Positions 34,024-42,409 are shown, counted from the first letter of the stretch. The stretch: 64,000 nt of DNA from JABJAG01 sp965222215 (GCA_965222215.1 OZ244931.1:3720001-3784000); one strand, 5' to 3'. Translations and numbers: made by a program. The notes: generated by a model not told the origin, from the sequence alone.

Positions 34024-35211
34024 CTAGATAATCCGCGCCTGGGGTTCGAGATCGAACGCCACACGGCCGTAGGTCGTGCCCGCGATGTCCCAGTTGAGCG
34101 CGAGATGCCCGCTCATCGCGTGGATGTCCCGGAACTTCCGCTGGGCGTCATGGCCCAGGAAAATGCCCTGGCCGCCGACGGCACCGAACAGCCGCCCCAC
34201 CGCCTCGCGGCACAACCGCACGATATAGGCATGGTCGCGCCGGTTGCGGGCGCGCTCGGCGAGGGTCAGTTCACGCTTGTCGTGCATCGCCGTCATGGCG
34301 TCGCCCGTGTCGCGCATCATCAGCAGGCGCGCACAGTCGATCTGCGCCGCCGCTTCGGCGATGTGGAGCTGCAGGCTCTGGAATTCGGAGATCGGCGTGC
34401 CGCGCGAGGCGCGCGCCTTCATCTCGGCGGTCACCTGCTCCAGCAGGCCCTCCGCGATCCCCAGCGACGGGGCCACCAGCATGAACGGTACGCAGGGCGG
34501 ATGGGGCAGGCGATAGAGCGCCGGCCCGTCCATCTGTCCGCGCGCCGCCCCGCCCGCCGCGGCAAGGCGCAGCGGCAGGGTCCGGTGTTCGGGCACAAAC
34601 GCCCCCGACAGGCGCAGCGTCTTGCTGCCGGTGCCGGTCAGGCCCATCACCCGCCAGTCGTCCTCGATCTCAACGTCGTCGCGCGGTACGAGGCAGAAAT
34701 TCGGTTCCGGTTGCCCGTCCTCGCCGGACGGCAGGAAAGTCACCACGACGAGCCAGTCGGCATGGTCGCAGCCGCTCGACCAGCCCCAGTCGCCCGACAC
34801 GGTCCAGCCGCCGTCGGCGGGTTCCGCCTCGCCGCCCGGGGTGAACCCCGCCGAGACCATGCTGTCGGGGGTGTCGGCCCAGACGTCATCGGCAGCGCGT
34901 TCGTTGAACATCCCGACAAGCAGCGAATGGTCGGTATAGACCCCCGTGACCCAGCCGGTGGAGGCGCAGCCGCGCGACAGCATGGCGACGATATCCGCCG
35001 CCTCGTCGAGCGGAACCTCGGCGCCGCCGTAGCGGGCCGGCTGGCAGATCCGGTGCAGGCCCGCCGCCTTCAGGTCCGCGATCGTCGCGTCCGGCAACCG
35101 GCGGAGTGATTCCGTCTCGTCCGCGCGCCCGGCCAGGGTCGGCACAAGCGCGGCGGCGCGGCCGATCAGGTCGCACGGAATGTCGACGGAAGTGGCGGGT
35201 GCATCGCTCAT
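34024..35211 (-). CDS. Acyl-CoA dehydrogenase-fold flavin monooxygenase (HsaA/DszC-like)
   Basis: A 395-residue protein of the acyl-CoA dehydrogenase fold but of the hydroxylase branch. It has LKAAGLHRICQPARYGGAE, a SRGCASTGWV segment, SGDWGWSSGCDHADW and the end pattern GRLFGAVGGQGIFLG followed by HLALNWDIAG. These match flavin-dependent monooxygenases such as HsaA, DszC and HpaB-like oxygenases that take reduced FMN from a separate reductase. I use the ATG at 35211; an in-frame TTG four codons earlier lacks support. No reductase gene is adjacent. Confidence 0.82.
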   Translation of the reverse strand: MSDAPATSVDIPCDLIGRAAALVPTLAGRADETESLRRLPDATIADLKAAGLHRICQPARYGGAEVPLDEAADIVAMLSRGCASTGWVTGVYTDHSLLVGMFNERAADDVWADTPDSMVSAGFTPGGEAEPADGGWTVSGDWGWSSGCDHADWLVVVTFLPSGEDGQPEPNFCLVPRDDVEIEDDWRVMGLTGTGSKTLRLSGAFVPEHRTLPLRLAAAGGAARGQMDGPALYRLPHPPCVPFMLVAPSLGIAEGLLEQVTAEMKARASRGTPISEFQSLQLHIAEAAAQIDCARLLMMRDTGDAMTAMHDKRELTLAERARNRRDHAYIVRLCREAVGRLFGAVGGQGIFLGHDAQRKFRDIHAMSGHLALNWDIAGTTYGRVAFDLEPQARII

Positions 35212-35307
35212 ACCACCAGTCAAAGGCCCGCACGCCGCGCGGTCAAGCCCGTTGGAGCCGCCGCGGCCTTCAACTACACTTCACGACCTGACGGGGAGGA
35301 CACCAGC

Positions 35308-36228
35308 ATGGACGGCGCAACGGCCAAAACGGAACCGGCGACGAACGATCCTTACGTGGCGCGGGCGCGTTACTACAGTCCCGCCAACATCTTCCAGGTC
35401 GAGCGCAAGCCCATTCCCCGGCGCAACTTTGTCGAGGAATGCGCGCAGGCGCAGGCAGACGACACGCCGACCGGATGGATCACGCTCGACGTCTCAGCGG
35501 AATTCGGCATCGACGGGCCCGCGACGACGCCCCTGATGCTGGCGCGCTACGCCCGGGTTGCACCCGGCGAATCCCTCGACGGCACCTTCGCGGCCAGCGG
35601 TGAGTTCTACTACGTGATCTCGGGCAGCGGGACGGCCAAGAAGGGCGCCGAATCGCTTTCCTTCGAGCCCGGCGACGTCTTTTCCCTGCCGGGCGGCGAC
35701 ACGACGACACTGGAAGCCGGCGACGACGGCGCGGTCCTGTGCCAGTTCACCAACGAGCCCGAGCTGGCTTTCCATGGATTAGAGCCGCCCGCCCCTGTAG
35801 ACGCGCCCGTCCTCGCCGCGCGCTACCCGATGGCGGATATCCTCGACGAGCTGGCCCGCGCCCGCGACGCCAACCGCGACGATCCCGGCCGCTCGGGCAT
35901 GGCGCTGCACCTGACCACCGAACGCAACGGCAGGAGCGACGCCGCGCATCCCACGATCAAGGTGGCGATCAACTCGCTCGATGCCGGCAGCAACCAGCGC
36001 GCGCACCGGCACAATTCCGTGGCCCTCACCCTGCCGATCCGCGCCGAGCGGGTGCACTCGGTCATCGAGGGCGAGCGGCTCGACTGGCACCCCCACGCGC
36101 TGATGATTACCCCGCCGGCCGAACTCCACGAACACCGCAACGAGGGCGACGAGATGATGCTGTCGCTCGTCATCCAGGACGGCGGGCTCTACTTCCGTTG
36201 CCGCACCATCGGTTTCAGCTTCGACTGA
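35308..36228 (+). CDS. Bicupin, gentisate 1,2-dioxygenase-like C-terminal domain
   Basis: A 306-residue two-barrel cupin. The N-terminal barrel (about 75-150, GEFYYVISGSGTA, FEPGDVFSLPGG) has no histidines in the usual ligand places. The C-terminal barrel (about 215-290) has AHRHN (H233, H235), then H274 and H276 in ELHEHRNEG, close to the pattern of gentisate and related ring-cleaving dioxygenases. It may open an aromatic ring whose product goes to an FAH hydrolase. A GGGGAGGA ribosome site precedes the ATG. The substrate is inferred only. Confidence 0.78.
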   Translation: MDGATAKTEPATNDPYVARARYYSPANIFQVERKPIPRRNFVEECAQAQADDTPTGWITLDVSAEFGIDGPATTPLMLARYARVAPGESLDGTFAASGEFYYVISGSGTAKKGAESLSFEPGDVFSLPGGDTTTLEAGDDGAVLCQFTNEPELAFHGLEPPAPVDAPVLAARYPMADILDELARARDANRDDPGRSGMALHLTTERNGRSDAAHPTIKVAINSLDAGSNQRAHRHNSVALTLPIRAERVHSVIEGERLDWHPHALMITPPAELHEHRNEGDEMMLSLVIQDGGLYFRCRTIGFSFD

Positions 36229-36254
36229 GCCCCGACACACCCGAGGGTTATTCC

Positions 36255-36800
36255 ATGTCCATTTCCATGTACCGGATTTCGGTTCCGGCCTTTCAGCAGA
36301 TGCTGACCAGCCTGGATTTCGCGCTGCAACGCGGCGCGGAATTCGCGAAAGAGAACGGCCTCGACGAGGGCGAGCTGATGCAGCGGCGCCTTGCGCCCGA
36401 CATGTTCACCCTGGCCGAGCAGGTCCGTCAGGCCTGCGTCCACGCCTGCGCGGCCACATCGCGGCTCGCCGGCGACGAGCTGCCGGCCGTCGAGATGGAG
36501 CCGGACACCGACATCCCCGCCGCCCGCGCCCGGATCGCGGCCGCGCTCGAATATCTCGAAGGATTCACGCCGGAGCAGCTCGACGGCGACCCCGACCGCC
36601 CGGTCAACGTGAAGACCCGCCTCGCCGAAATGACGTTCGGTGCGCTGGAGCACCTGATCCATTTCGCCAACCCGCAGGTCTATTTCCACGTGACCACGGC
36701 CCACGATCTGCTGCGCGCGGAAGGCGTTCAGATCGGCAAGATCGACTTCATCGGCCAGATGATGAAGGACAAGGTCGCGGCCGCGAACGCCGGCAGCTAG
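36255..36800 (+). CDS. DUF1993 family protein
   Basis: A 181-residue helical protein matching DUF1993, a DinB-like four-helix-bundle family: MSISMYRISVPAFQQMLTSLD at the start, LAPDMFTLAEQVRQAC in helix two and FGALEHLIHFANPQVYFHVTTAHDLLR near the end, ending IDFIG. Histidines H139/H147-type positions could bind a metal as in DinB. The start at 36255 follows the bicupin stop by 26 bases. Its stop shares CTAG with the converging dienelactone hydrolase gene. Function unknown. Confidence 0.82.
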   Translation: MSISMYRISVPAFQQMLTSLDFALQRGAEFAKENGLDEGELMQRRLAPDMFTLAEQVRQACVHACAATSRLAGDELPAVEMEPDTDIPAARARIAAALEYLEGFTPEQLDGDPDRPVNVKTRLAEMTFGALEHLIHFANPQVYFHVTTAHDLLRAEGVQIGKIDFIGQMMKDKVAAANAGS

Positions 36801-37594
36801 CGGTCGCGCCCGCGCAGCACCCGGTCGTACATCGCGAAGATCCGTTCCCAGTCGCGGAAGGCCGCATCGCGGTCGTACACGTCCCGGTCCGGGATCGCGT
36901 AGCCGTGGGCCGCGCCGGCATGGACCAGGTCGGAATAATCCGCCGGCTGCCCGTTGAACCCGGCGCGCACGCCCGCGATCACCTCCGGCGGGGTGTAGTG
37001 GTCCGTCTCGCCGAAGCCCGTGTAGTACTCTCCGCGCACATGCTGCGCGTCGCGATGCGGTGAATCCTCGCCCTCGACCACAAGACGGGTGGGATGCAGG
37101 CTCGCCGACGCGCGGAACCGGTCGGGATAGGCCGCCGCCACCCGCAGCACGTGCCGACCGCCCATGCAGTAGCCGACGGACCCTGCGACGCGCGTGTCGA
37201 TCTCGCTTTCCTCGCCCAGCCGGTCCATCAGCGCGCCCGCATCCGCGACCGCCATCGGGTCGGTGAGCTGGGTGCGCACGTCCTGGAGTTTCTGCTGCTC
37301 GTCTTCCGGCAGGTCCTTGAGGGACGTGGTGCTGCCGTCCGGCTGGCGGTAGTCGAAATGGAGGTCCCCCATCCGGTAGTACATGTTCGGCACCGCCACC
37401 GCGTAACCCACCGCCGCGATATACCGCGCGAGATCGCGGAGCTGCTCGCGCACGCCCCAGATATCCATGAACAGGACGACCGGCGCGAACGGCCCGCCGG
37501 TCTCCGGGTGCACCAGGAACGACTTCATCGTCCCGTCGCCGGTTTTGACTTCCAGCTCTTTCTCGATCACCGCGTATCCTCCCCCGTCGGCCAA
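36797..37594 (-). CDS. Dienelactone hydrolase family protein
   Basis: A 265-residue alpha/beta hydrolase of the dienelactone hydrolase family with a cysteine nucleophile in GYCMGG (C143) and the likely histidine H230 in AAHGYA. The acid is probably D198 in GETDH. Family enzymes open dienelactones made during (chloro)catechol breakdown; many relatives have other ester substrates. FMDIWGVREQLRDLARYIA is the family N-terminal segment. It is cytosolic. Downstream of NmrA-type gene 37635 on the same strand, 40 bp away. Confidence 0.86.
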   Translation of the reverse strand: MADGGGYAVIEKELEVKTGDGTMKSFLVHPETGGPFAPVVLFMDIWGVREQLRDLARYIAAVGYAVAVPNMYYRMGDLHFDYRQPDGSTTSLKDLPEDEQQKLQDVRTQLTDPMAVADAGALMDRLGEESEIDTRVAGSVGYCMGGRHVLRVAAAYPDRFRASASLHPTRLVVEGEDSPHRDAQHVRGEYYTGFGETDHYTPPEVIAGVRAGFNGQPADYSDLVHAGAAHGYAIPDRDVYDRDAAFRDWERIFAMYDRVLRGRDR

Positions 37595-37634
37595 GAGGGC
37601 CGAGCATCGCGCAAATCACGCGGCGGGCAAAGGG

Positions 37635-38504
37635 TCAGCCGTTCTCCGCGACGAAATCCGCGATGAACTCCCGGTACGAACGCGGCTTGCGGCCGAGGAT
37701 CGTCTCCAGCGGTTTCGAATTGCCCGTGTAGCCGCCGATCGTGTCGAAATACTCGAACATGGTGCGCACCCGCGCCATTTCGTCCGCCGGCCGGTCGTCC
37801 CATGTGGGCAGCGCCATATACTCTTCGACCGGCATCACGACCGCCTCGACGGGACGGCCGAGCTCCTCGCCGATGATCTCCGCCATCTGCTTGCGGGTCA
37901 GCGGCGTTTCGGTGCCGACGCATTCGAACGTCCCGTAGTCGTAGCCCGGCTCGGTGGTCACGATCGCCAGCGCCTCGGCCAGGTCGCGCGCATCGACCCA
38001 GGCCAGCAGCTTGTCCGCCGAATAGGGCATCACGAACTTGCCTTCCTCGACGATCCGCTCCCACGTCCAGCCGACATTCTGCATGTAGTTGTTCGGCTGC
38101 AGGATCGTGAACGGCAGGCCCGAGTTCAGGAGTTCATGCTCCACTTCGCGCTTGGCGGCGTGGAACACGATCTCGTCGATCTGGCTCGACACCACGCTGT
38201 GCAGCACGAAGTGCGAAACATTTGCGCGCTTCGCCGCCGCGACCACAGCGCGCCCGAGGTCGGCCTCGTTCGGCTTGATGGCGGGCGGGATGTGCAGGAC
38301 CTTGTCCATGCCTTCGAACGCCGCGTCGAGCGCATCGGGATCCTCGAGATCGACGATGCGCGCCTCGGCCACGCCCATTTGCTCCAGATCCGTTGCCGTC
38401 GCCGGGCGCGTTGCCAGGGCACGGACCTCGACGCCCCGCGCCAGCAGGAACGGAATGACAAGGCGACCGGTCTGGCCGCCCGCACCGGTGATCAGCACGC
38501 GCAT
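37635..38504 (-). CDS. NmrA-like NAD(P)-binding oxidoreductase
   Basis: A 289-residue atypical SDR with MRVLITGAGGQTGRLVIPFL as the dinucleotide motif and the NmrA-type middle HFVLHSVVSSQIDEI and FTILQPNNYMQNV. It lacks YxxxK at the usual place, which fits NmrA/HSCARG-type redox sensors or quinone reductase-like proteins rather than classical dehydrogenases. The ATG at 38504 is preceded by GGGAGA. It is divergent from the peroxiredoxin gene, with an inverted repeat in the 207-bp gap, and leads the operon with the dienelactone hydrolase. Confidence 0.83.
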   Translation of the reverse strand: MRVLITGAGGQTGRLVIPFLLARGVEVRALATRPATATDLEQMGVAEARIVDLEDPDALDAAFEGMDKVLHIPPAIKPNEADLGRAVVAAAKRANVSHFVLHSVVSSQIDEIVFHAAKREVEHELLNSGLPFTILQPNNYMQNVGWTWERIVEEGKFVMPYSADKLLAWVDARDLAEALAIVTTEPGYDYGTFECVGTETPLTRKQMAEIIGEELGRPVEAVVMPVEEYMALPTWDDRPADEMARVRTMFEYFDTIGGYTGNSKPLETILGRKPRSYREFIADFVAENG

Positions 38505-38635
38505 GAAGTCTCTCCCTCTTCGTCGTCGCAACAGAACTAGCAGCGCCGCCGGGATACCGGCATCGGAATCGGGATTCTGTCTCACCCATAGAAATTCACA
38601 AAAAATCACTTGAAATCAGATTAAACACCCCCATT

Positions 38636-38650
38636 TTGGAATTATTCCAA
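38636..38650. promoter_or_regulatory. Inverted repeat TTGGAA-TTA-TTCCAA upstream of peroxiredoxin
   Basis: A perfect 6-base inverted repeat with a 3-base spacer lies 62 bp before the peroxiredoxin ATG, in an AT-rich stretch of the divergent gap. It is a candidate operator for one or both genes. The regulator is not identifiable. Confidence 0.4.
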
Positions 38651-38711
38651 TTCATGGTGCGGTGCAAACAACCGTATCGGCTCAACACGCTCTGTCCAAA
38701 AGGAGTTTTGC

Positions 38712-39266
38712 ATGATGATCGGCAGAAAGACCCCGAACGTGACCCTGAAGACCCGTGTCCGCGACGAGGCCGTCGGCGGCGACAATCCCTATCACTGGGA
38801 GATGGTCGAGACCGACGACCTGTTCAAAGGCAAGCGCGTCGTCCTGTTCTCGCTGCCCGGCGCGTTCACGCCCACCTGCTCGACCTTCCAGCTTCCCGAT
38901 TTCGAGAAGATGGCCGGCGAGTTCAAGGACAACGGCATCGACGACATCTACTGCATCTCCGTGAACGACGCGTTCGTCATGAACGCCTGGGCGCGCTCCC
39001 AGAACCTCGAGAACGTGAAGGTCATTCCCGACGGCTCGGGCGAATTCACGCGCAAGATGGGCATGCTCGTCGCCAAGGACAATCTGGGCTTCGGCATGCG
39101 CTCCTGGCGCTACGCCGCGGTGATCAACGACGGTGTCGTGGAGCAGTGGTTCGAGGAGCCCGGCTTCGAGGACAACTGTGAGAGCGACCCCTACGGCGAG
39201 AGCTCCCCGCAGAACGTGATGGAGAAGCTCCTCGCCGCAGTCGAGGACGACCAGCAGGCCGCCTGA
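38712..39266 (+). CDS. Peroxiredoxin, Prx5-type
   Basis: A 184-residue atypical peroxiredoxin that reduces hydroperoxides in the cytosol, usually with glutathione/glutaredoxin. The peroxidatic cysteine is C56 in LPGAFTPTCS, with the Prx5 features FSLPGAF and DFEKMAGEFK. A second cysteine (ISVN preceded by YC) and C177-type NCESD near the end could form the resolving partner. AAAAGGAG precedes the start. The second ATG codon is equally possible. A strong terminator follows 24 bp after the stop. Confidence 0.92.
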   Translation: MMIGRKTPNVTLKTRVRDEAVGGDNPYHWEMVETDDLFKGKRVVLFSLPGAFTPTCSTFQLPDFEKMAGEFKDNGIDDIYCISVNDAFVMNAWARSQNLENVKVIPDGSGEFTRKMGMLVAKDNLGFGMRSWRYAAVINDGVVEQWFEEPGFEDNCESDPYGESSPQNVMEKLLAAVEDDQQAA

Positions 39267-39290
39267 CACGCGCGGACATCACCCAAAAGG

Positions 39291-39320
39291 AAAGGCCCGG
39301 CTGCGTGCAGCCGGGCCTTT
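39291..39320. terminator. Bidirectional rho-independent terminator
   Basis: Arms AAAGGCCCGGCTG and CAGCCGGGCCTTT flank a four-base loop. T-rich ends on both strands let it stop transcription from the peroxiredoxin gene on one side and the tRNA on the other. Confidence 0.88.
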
Positions 39321-39327
39321 GTCTATC

Positions 39328-39402
39328 TGGAGCGGGAAACGAGATTCGAACTCGCGACCCTCACGTTGGCAACGTGATGCTCTACCACTGAGCTATTCCC
39401 GC
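39328..39402 (-). tRNA. tRNA-Gly (anticodon GCC)
   Basis: A 75-base cloverleaf on the minus strand: acceptor GCGGGAA/TTCCCGC, D-arm GCTC...GAGC, anticodon stem TCACG/CGTGA with loop TTGCCAA (anticodon GCC, at 39368-39370), and a T-arm with TTCGAAC. The 3' CCA is encoded (TCCA at the end). It reads GGC and GGT glycine codons, the most used glycine codons in this GC-rich DNA. Confidence 0.95.
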
Positions 39403-39494
39403 ATCGAGAAGCCGGACATAAGCGCAACCCGCACCCGATTTCAAGTGGCATGTGACAATTCCGGTACGAAGCCGAACGCGCTATATCCGCCTCC

Positions 39495-39998
39495 ATGACC
39501 GACCCGCAAGCCATCGAGGCGCCGCTGATCGCCCGGCTCGAAGACCTCGGCATCGAGATCGCGATGCATCGGCACCCGCCGCTGCACACCGTCGAGGAAT
39601 CGCGCGAATTGCGCGGTGCGATGCCCGGCAGCCACATCAAGAACCTGTTTCTGCGCGACAAGAAGCGCAACCAGTGGCTGGTGACCGTGCCCGAGGACGC
39701 GCAGATCGATCTCAAGGCTTTGCGTCACATGCTCGGCGCAAAAGGCAACCTCAGCTTCGGCAGCGCGGAGCTTCTGGAAGAATCGCTCGGCGTAAGGCCG
39801 GGCTCGGTGACGCCGTTCGCGGTGATGAACGATACCGGCGGCATCGTCACCATGGTGCTGGCCAACGCCGTGCTCGACGGCGATCCGGTCAACGCCCACC
39901 CGCTGCACAACGAGGCAACGGCGGCGATCGGGCGCGACGACCTGCTGCGATTCCTGGAGGCCTGCGGCCACGCGCCGCTGATGATCGACCTGCCATAG
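39495..39998 (+). CDS. prdX: Prolyl-tRNA deacylase (ProX/PrdX, YbaK-like)
   Basis: A 167-residue YbaK/ProRS-associated domain protein that hydrolyses mis-charged tRNA-Pro (for example Ala-tRNA-Pro). Typical features are HRHPPLHTVEESREL at the start, GSHIKNLFLRDKK, the lysine-containing strand, and TPFAVMNDT near residue 110, followed by NAHPLHNEATAAIG. It is stand-alone and lies 92 bp beyond the tRNA gene on the opposite strand. The 204 bp after it contain a dispersed repeat. Confidence 0.9.
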   Translation: MTDPQAIEAPLIARLEDLGIEIAMHRHPPLHTVEESRELRGAMPGSHIKNLFLRDKKRNQWLVTVPEDAQIDLKALRHMLGAKGNLSFGSAELLEESLGVRPGSVTPFAVMNDTGGIVTMVLANAVLDGDPVNAHPLHNEATAAIGRDDLLRFLEACGHAPLMIDLP

Positions 39999-40013
39999 CG
40001 CGGCCTGTCGCGT

Positions 40014-40080
40014 CATTGCGAGCCGCATCGCGCCGACGCAATCCAGGACGGGCCCGAACGCTCCGGATTGCTTCGTCGGC
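40014..40080. repeat. REP-like repeat (CATTGCGAG...GCAATCC...GGATTGC), copy 1
   Basis: CATTGCGAG is followed by GCCGACGCAATCC (40032-40044), which pairs with GGATTGC-TT-CGTCGGC (40065-40080) with a small bulge. A second copy with the same order of parts is at 50821-50880. It lies in the gap before the thioredoxin-family gene. Confidence 0.75.
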
Positions 40081-40202
40081 GCCGCCGCCCTGCAAGAACG
40101 GCCCACCGTCCGAGGCAGCCCGCCTCACAGGGGTTGATACCCCGGCCGCAAGGTTCCATCTTCTGCCCACAAACAAGAAAACCGCACGAAACGAGCTTTG
40201 CC

Positions 40203-41144
40203 ATGGAACCGATCGTCACCGATCCGAACGCACCGGTCGCCCCCACGGGCGGCGGCGACGTGATCAAGGATTCCGACCAGAACAATTTCATGGCCGACGT
40301 GCTCGACGCCTCGCGCGACGTGCCGGTCATCGTCGACTTCTGGGCGACATGGTGCGGCCCCTGCAAGACCCTGGGCCCGATCATCGAGAAAGTCGTCCGG
40401 AATGCCGGCGGCGCGGTGAAACTGGTGAAGATCGACGTCGACAAGGCGCCGGATATCTCCGCGCAGCTTCAGATCCAGTCGATCCCCACCGTCTACGCGT
40501 TCAGGAACGGCCAGCCGGTCGACGGTTTCCAGGGCGCGCTGCCGGAAAGCCAGGTCCAGGCCTGGGTCGACGACCTGATCGCCAAGCATGGCGGTGCCGC
40601 CAGCGCCGGCCCGGACCCCCTCGTCGAGGCGCTCGACGCCGCCGACGCGGCGCTGGCCGAGGGCGACATCGCCAACGCCGGCGGTGTCTACGCACAGGTG
40701 CTCAACCAGGACCCCGGGAACACCCGCGCGCTGTCCGGCATGATCCGCGCCTATCTGAAGGCCGGCCAGATCGACAAGGCCCGCGCCGTCGCCGACCAGG
40801 CCGGCCCCGACGCGCTCGCGAACGACGACGTGTCCGGTGCGCTGTCCGCGCTCGAACTCGCCGAGGCCGGCCAGGGGGCCGCGGGCGAGATCGACGATCT
40901 GCGCGCGAAGATGGACGCCGACCCGAAGGACAACCAGGCGGCCTACGACTTTGCCGTCGCGGCTTTCGCCGCGGGCAAACCGGAAGACGCTATCGACGCG
41001 CTGGTGGGGATCATCGGGCGCAAGCGCGACTGGAACGAGGACGCCGCGCGCACCGAGCTGCTGAAGATCTTCGACGCCCTCGGCCCGACCGACCCGGTCA
41101 CCGTCGCCGGGCGGCGCAAGCTGTCCTCCGTCCTGTTTTCATGA
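40203..41144 (+). CDS. CnoX/YbbN-like thioredoxin-TPR protein
   Basis: A 313-residue protein. Residues 20-130 are a thioredoxin domain with an intact active site (WCGPC, C51 and C54). The rest is tetratricopeptide-like helices (EGDIANAGGVYAQVLNQDPGNTRALSG and similar). This matches CnoX (YbbN), which holds oxidised proteins and passes them to GroEL or DnaK; the E. coli protein has SxxC instead of CGPC, so this one may keep redox activity. The ATG at 40203 fits the family; the open frame upstream crosses a repeat. It leads a compact five-gene run. Confidence 0.9.
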   Translation: MEPIVTDPNAPVAPTGGGDVIKDSDQNNFMADVLDASRDVPVIVDFWATWCGPCKTLGPIIEKVVRNAGGAVKLVKIDVDKAPDISAQLQIQSIPTVYAFRNGQPVDGFQGALPESQVQAWVDDLIAKHGGAASAGPDPLVEALDAADAALAEGDIANAGGVYAQVLNQDPGNTRALSGMIRAYLKAGQIDKARAVADQAGPDALANDDVSGALSALELAEAGQGAAGEIDDLRAKMDADPKDNQAAYDFAVAAFAAGKPEDAIDALVGIIGRKRDWNEDAARTELLKIFDALGPTDPVTVAGRRKLSSVLFS

Positions 41145-41157
41145 GCGGCGCCCACCC

Positions 41158-41844
41158 ATGAGCGGCGACGGCCCGTCTTTCGAACTTCCGGCGGAACTCC
41201 CGCTGTTCCCGCTCAACGGCGTGTTGCTCCTGCCGCGCGGTGACCTCCCCCTCAACGTTTTCGAGCCGCGCTACCTGGCGATGGTCGACGCCGCGCTGGC
41301 GGGCGACCGCATGATCGGGATCGTTCAGCCCGCCGCCGACGGCACCCAGGGCCTGAGCGCACCCGACGGCACCAACCTCTACCGGACCGGCTGCATCGGG
41401 CGCATCCGCGCGTTCGAGGAAACCGACGACGGCCGCTACATCATGGAATTGCGCGGCATCAGCCGCTTCGACATCGCCGAGGAGATCGAGGGGCGCGACG
41501 GTTACCGGCGCGTGCGCACGGACTACACGGCGTTTCCGGACGATCTGCGCCCCGAGCCCGACGGCGCCGTCGAGCGCGAGCGGCTGTTGAACGGACTCCG
41601 GGGTTATTTCGAGGTCCGCAATATCGCCACCGACTGGGACGCGCTGGAAAAGACGCCCGACGAACGGCTGATCAACACGCTGGCGATGGTCTGCCCGTTC
41701 GACCCGGCGGAAAAACAGGTCCTTCTCGAGAGCCCGGATCTCGCCCAGCGCTGCAAGACGCTGATCGGCTTCGTCGAATCGGCGCTGCGCGAGGCAAGCA
41801 ACGACAACGGGCCCGGCGGCCCGGGCAACACCGTATTGAACTGA
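41158..41844 (+). CDS. LON peptidase N-terminal-like domain protein
   Basis: A 228-residue stand-alone Lon substrate-binding (LAN) domain protein: LPLFPLNGVLLLPRGDLPLNVFEPRYL at the start and the helical end CPFDPAEKQVLLESPDLAQR. It lacks the ATPase and protease parts of Lon. In alphaproteobacteria it regularly follows the thioredoxin-TPR gene, as here (13 bp gap). Its role is unclear but may be in protein quality control. Confidence 0.88.
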   Translation: MSGDGPSFELPAELPLFPLNGVLLLPRGDLPLNVFEPRYLAMVDAALAGDRMIGIVQPAADGTQGLSAPDGTNLYRTGCIGRIRAFEETDDGRYIMELRGISRFDIAEEIEGRDGYRRVRTDYTAFPDDLRPEPDGAVERERLLNGLRGYFEVRNIATDWDALEKTPDERLINTLAMVCPFDPAEKQVLLESPDLAQRCKTLIGFVESALREASNDNGPGGPGNTVLN

Positions 41845-41852
41845 GGCTCCCC

Positions 41853-42047
41853 ATGGCACCCACAGATTCCGCCACCGTCGACCCGAAGCTGCTGGAAATT
41901 CTGGTCTGCCCCGTGACCAAGGGACCGCTGGAATACGACGCGGCGGCGCAGGAGCTCATCAGCAGGCAGGCCGGGCTCGCCTACCCGATCCGCGACGGCA
42001 TCCCGATCATGCTGGCCGAGGAAGCCCGCGAACTGGATTCCGACTGA
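41853..42047 (+). CDS. Trm112/YcaR family small protein
   Basis: A 64-residue zinc-ribbon-like protein of the Trm112 family: LLEILVCPVTKGPLEYD and RQAGLAYPIRDGIPIML are conserved. Only one CPxT cysteine is present, so metal binding is doubtful. In eukaryotes Trm112 activates methyltransferases; the bacterial role is not settled. It sits eight bases after the LON-domain gene, co-transcribed. Confidence 0.9.
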   Translation: MAPTDSATVDPKLLEILVCPVTKGPLEYDAAAQELISRQAGLAYPIRDGIPIMLAEEARELDSD

Positions 42048-42049
42048 CC

Positions 42050-42409
42050 GTGAGCGAGGTCACCGTCACCGAACTGCGTTACAGCAAGGACACCAGGTGC
42101 CTGCACGTCGCGTTCGACGACGGCGCATCGTTCGACCTGCCGGCCGAATACCTGCGCGTGTATTCGCCGTCGGCGGAAGTGCGCGGCCACGGCGCGGACG
42201 AGCGGAAGATTCTCGGCAGCCGTCGGCATGTGGGCATCATGAAGATCGAGCCCGTGGGCAACTACGCGGTGAAGATCGACTTCGACGACCTGCATGACAC
42301 CGGGCTCTATTCCTGGGCGTATTTCCGCGAACTTGGCGAGAAATACCCCGAGTGGTGGGCGCAGTACCTGAAGGACCTGGAGGAGCGCGGCCTGAGCCGC
42401 GATCCGTAG
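42050..42409 (+). CDS. DUF971 domain protein
   Basis: A 119-residue DUF971 protein (gamma-butyrobetaine hydroxylase N-terminal-like): LRYSKDTRCLHVAFDDGASFDLPAEYLRV followed by VEPVGNYAVKIDFDDLHDTGLYSWAYF. The family has been linked to iron-sulfur maturation. It starts with GTG two bases after the Trm112 stop, so the two are coupled. Confidence 0.88.
   Translation: MSEVTVTELRYSKDTRCLHVAFDDGASFDLPAEYLRVYSPSAEVRGHGADERKILGSRRHVGIMKIEPVGNYAVKIDFDDLHDTGLYSWAYFRELGEKYPEWWAQYLKDLEERGLSRDP

Noticed and set aside
35739..36254. Upstream extension of the DUF1993 gene
   Set aside because: It lies within the bicupin gene in another frame. The family start MSISMYRISVPAF is at 36255.
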